Assembly: GCF_009730915.1 (NCBI RefSeq)
Contig: NC_052481.1
Coordinates: forward strand, 2,356,001 to 2,420,000
Source of the DNA: Dioscorea cayenensis subsp. rotundata
Lineage: Eukaryota; Streptophyta; Magnoliopsida; Dioscoreales; Dioscoreaceae
Direction: 5' to 3'
DNA: 64,000 bases
The notes under the pieces were generated by a model. The model had not been told where the DNA came from and ran no database searches. It was given only the letters and a program-made list of their open reading frames with translations. This document shows positions 60,652-64,000 of this stretch, piece by piece. The first letter of the stretch is position 1. Each line of letters starts with the position of its first letter. The position numbers and the translations under genes were made by a program.

Positions 60652-61882
60652 TTGAAAAAGTGGATAAACCACGAGTGCATTAATAAGATAGAAAAGTACG
60701 AGACTCGAACCACTAGACGTGATGAGTGAGAAAAAAAGAACAACCAAGCCGGGGCCATCTACCCCCAAAAAGCCATGAACAAAACACTAAGACTAGCCGG
60801 TGCTAGGGTCGAGCGTCTCCTCAGAAGACCGGGTCTCCTCGAATGCCTTCACACGAGGGCCAAGGAACTCTAAGCTTCGTCTGACAGTGTTGAAATCCTC
60901 CTCCAACTTCAACTTTGGTCCATCTGTGAGAGAAGAGTACCAAGATACAAGCATACGGTCAATTTTCACAATGAGACATTGAGCATGCAAAATATTGGCA
61001 TTGAAAATGCAATCATTCCTAGCTATCCAAAGATTCCAAATTATTGCTTTCGCCACTAAGTCCCCAAAGGCCCTCCTCTCCGAGTGCAAACCATATCTCC
61101 ACCGACCCCAAAGATCCTGAATCGATAACGGTAACTGTGGAAGACGAAGGATTCTGATGAAGTAATCCCAGACAAGATTGGCATAGGAGCAGTGGATAAA
61201 CAAGTGGTCGACCGTTTCAATCCCGCCGTTACACATGACGCACGTAGCAGTAGGTAATCTGTTACATCTCCTTCGAGCTAAGTTCTCCAACGAAAGGATT
61301 CTGTTTTGCCACACAAGCCAGTTAAATAGATTGATTTTTCTAGGACACCAATTTCTCCAGAAGAATCGTGAGATCGGGCATCTGAGTCCTCCATCAATTA
61401 AAAGATTATAGAAGGATTTGACCGAGAAAATCCCATTTCCAGTAAGTCTCCAACTCTTAATGTCTCTTGAGTGACTATCCGCTGTCTGAACACCAATAGA
61501 ACACATTCTGACGAATTCATTGTCGATGAACGGCTGCTCCTCCAATAAGTGTCTAAGCTCATAGATAGTGCTATTAGTGTGGCGGCACTCACTGTACTCG
61601 ACAGGCCAAAGATGCATAGGGGCGACACCGTTGATCCAGCAGTCTCTCCAAAAGAATGTCTCCTTGCCTGTAGAGATTTTGTGGGAGAGACAACTCCTTA
61701 AAGCCGGAAGACAGCTCAACACCCCTTTCCAAAAGAAGGAGATTCTTCCAGATTGATTAGGCCAAAGATTCGATCGAGATAACCCATAATTAAATTGAAT
61801 CACCTCCGCACCATTCCAATTAGGGTCCGTCATGAACTTCCACCACCATTTCCCCAGCAGGGCCTTATTGAACCATTCCAGA
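60652..61882 (-). mobile_element. 5'-truncated LINE with zf-RVT region
   Basis: It is flanked by the perfect 14-bp duplication TTGTTTTCCACTTT at 60638-60651 and 61883-61896. An open frame on the minus strand down to 60793 encodes the C-terminal part of a LINE ORF2. It includes LEWFNKALLGKWWWKF, CRHTNSTIYELRHLL, and the zinc-binding reverse-transcriptase tail (RKINLFNWLVWQNRILS and CVMCNGGIETVDHLFIHC). The endonuclease and RT catalytic domains are missing. The apparent start Met and first three residues come from the target-site duplication, so it is not a real gene start. The frame is still open over ~360 codons, so the insertion is probably young. It sits beside a (TA)n tract (61914-61936). 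Confidence 0.9.
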
Positions 61883-62277
61883 TTGTTTTCCACTTTATCT
61901 TGAGATTAAAATATATATATATATATATATATATATTTTGGGGTCATACCACATGCACATAAGTTCCAATTAAATTAATTAATGATGTTGAACTATTCAA
62001 TGTTTGCAACCAAAAGCAAACTCATTCAAAGTCAAAAGAAAACAAACAAAGAACTAAAAACAAACACATTCAATCCATTAGACAAAAGAAGAAGAAAAAA
62101 GATTACAAATGTTATACATCATCATGTTGACACGTTGTAGTTAATCTCTTCGAAGTTTCAAACATGAACTCTATACATACATTATACATACATACAACTG
62201 AGAAAGAAATTAAGAATCAGATGAAAAGAATACAAAGTCTCAATTAATTCAATGACTTGTTATTGATTTGAATGAAT

Positions 62278-64000
62278 TCATTTTCCATTCTTCCAGCTGA
62301 AAGATCTCCGGTGAGTTAACTGCGGCGCGAAACTAAGACCGAACATCTCTTTCAGTGCATGTTCCGGCTCTAAAAGACCGATAAGTTTCGCGACAATTGC
62401 CGCACTCTCTTTAACATGTTCAATGTTATTAGTTTCAGACCATAATTTTTTGGCTAACTGCAGTCTCCTCCTTTTTGATTCCAGCGAAATTCCCCATTTT
62501 GAGTACAATTCTTCTCTTTCCATAGTTGTCATTCTTTTCTGCATTTGCCGACTTAGCATCTCCCTTTCCCGACGAATATTTTTCAGGCTGTTCATCATCG
62601 AATTTCAATTATAAGTACACACTTAATTCCTTCTGATTTTTTTTTTTTAATTATCATGTATTGCATTTAATGAAACAGTAATTGATGTACCTTGATGCAA
62701 GTGTGATCTGCTGCTTATTGTCAGTTGATGTGTTGTTGTTGTAGTTGATTGTGTTCTTCAGAAATGAAAGCCTTCTTTGTTCAACTTCCAAGTAGATCGA
62801 ATCTGCTGGATCGCCTTTAAATAGTAAGAAGAAGTAAGTCCTGTGAATCAATGAAACATGGCAAGCATGCCAAAGTTCTATTATCTCTTGTTGTTTCTTT
62901 TCAAATTCAATCGGCCATCGAGAAGGCGATTCACAAGGACTAATCACCGCTTGTAAGCAAACATCTCTCACCGTTTTCTTCATTCCAATGTCTTCGCTAA
63001 TCGTTCTTTCTTTTTCCTACAACAAAAAATAGAGAATACGAATTAGATTAATGTTGCAATTCATATAAAGTAATGATCTAATAATGTACCTGACAATGAA
63101 TTTGAGCCATTGCTTTGAGACTATCAACGAATCCGGAGATGCTTGTTAAATCTTCTTCAGAAACAGTCTTTGGAATTTCATTATATTTGCTCTTGGGTTC
63201 TTGAAAATTTTCAAGCTCAATATTGAATTCTAATGCACTCTGTCTTCTTTCTTTCACATATGGACTTGGTTCTATTTTGTCGATAAATGTTGGAGAATTT
63301 GAGCAGCTATTATTCATCAATTTTGCTCTGCAACTCATACTTCTACTTAGTACCATAGTTGTTGATTTCACTGGAGGTACTTCTTCTTCATTTGTTTTCA
63401 GATTCTTCAACTCTTCAAATGGTGATGATTCATTAACTTTTTCAATCAAATACTGACCTTGATCTCGAACTTGAACTTGAACTTCTTGTTGTTGCTCAAT
63501 TTCAGTAAAATCAACACTTCTCAGAGGCACTAAGAATTCAGTTTCATCTGTTAACAAGAGATTGATTCTCTTGTTGTCTTCCATTTCAATGCACTGAACT
63601 TCCTTACAAAGCTCGTCAAAATCTCCGTATTCGTCTCGAGATTTCTTCTTTGTTTTTTGATGATCATCATGAACAAGTTCAGCATTGTACTTTGAAGATA
63701 CTGAATGCACTTCTTCTTCTTCTTCTTGTGTTTTTGATTGCTCTAACTGAATCTCTTTGCAGTTTTGGCTCCCAAATGATGACTCAAAACTAATGACACT
63801 GAAATCTTGGCTTTGATGTCCCATACCTGAATTTTCAGAGATCGAAATCACATCATCGTATGTGTTTTGTGCATTTGATGTCGAGTGTTGGCTAACTTGA
63901 TCCTACATTGGCACAGATTATAGTAAACATACAAAAGAAATGAAAAAAAAAATCTGTCATAATTTAAGCAGAATGAGTACCCAATCTCTTGTTGCTAGAA
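62278..64000 (-). CDS. NACK/KIN-7 kinesin, C-terminal exons (gene continues past right edge)
   Basis: Four exons are visible: one ending at 63981 (LATRDW), then 63902-63090, 63016-62691 and 62587-62278 with the stop. Frames agree at all joins. The large exon encodes a low-complexity acidic stalk segment. The last two encode the plant kinesin C-terminal domain (DUF3490): FEKKQQEIIELWHACHVSL, HRTYFFLLFKGDPADSIYLE, REREMLSRQMQKR and KEMFGLSFAPQL. The motor domain lies beyond 64000. KIN-7 kinesins of the NACK class work at the phragmoplast in cytokinesis with a MAPK cascade; other KIN-7 members have different roles. The exact subtype needs the motor domain. Confidence 0.92.

Noticed and set aside
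1-64000. CRISPR arrays, bacterial operons, prophage or toxin systems
   Set aside because: Nothing of the kind is visible; introns, repeats and gene families are those of a plant nuclear genome.

Overview
This is nuclear DNA of a flowering plant. It is AT-rich, with spliced genes (GT..AG introns), plant-specific families (CYP78A, SAUR, CDPK-related kinase, KIN-7 kinesin, RabGAP22-type TBC protein, EBF-like F-box), a MIR166 precursor and many plant transposons. The sequence does not settle the species. I checked exon joins by reading frame, splice sites and family continuity.

Layout, left to right. (1) 320-1830, minus: 5' exons of a TBC-domain Rab GTPase-activating protein running off the left edge. 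(2) 7550-9455 and 10602-17197, minus: two tandem 6-phosphogluconolactonase genes of the oxidative pentose phosphate pathway. One lacks and one carries a plastid transit peptide. The second has a 5.5-kb intron holding a Ty1-copia remnant, itself invaded by a solo LTR and a Mutator-type element. (3) 19722-21619, minus: a CYP78A cytochrome P450. (4) 27629-31607, minus: a six-exon mitochondrial HSP70 with site II and telo-box promoter motifs. (5) 34262-34405, minus: a MIR166 precursor with both miRNA and miRNA* arms, with a truncated LINE upstream. (6) 40363-42126, plus: an EBF-like F-box/LRR gene in one exon. (7) 42701-43760: a Mutator-like element with long inverted repeats and a 9-bp target duplication, carrying an intact reading frame resembling the plant MEE60 family (a Pack-MULE). 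(8) 44275-44544, plus: mitochondrial ribosomal protein S31. (9) 48015-52413, plus: an 11-exon CDPK-related kinase. (10) 54248-54643, minus: a SAUR32-like gene. (11) 57032-59683: a probable solo LTR with a nested hAT-type MITE. (12) 60652-61882, minus: a 5'-truncated LINE. (13) 62278 to the right edge, minus: the C-terminal half of a NACK/KIN-7 kinesin.

The host genes do not form a pathway cluster; only the two lactonases are functionally and evolutionarily linked. Most of the intergenic and intronic unusual structure is transposable-element biology. It includes two SINE families with clear target duplications, MITEs lying against (TA)n tracts, long foldback elements, solo LTRs and short tandem duplications inside introns. 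The best leads are the Pack-MULE with its captured coding frame, the MIR166 locus, and the lactonase pair, whose C-termini bury a peroxisome-like SKL tripeptide.
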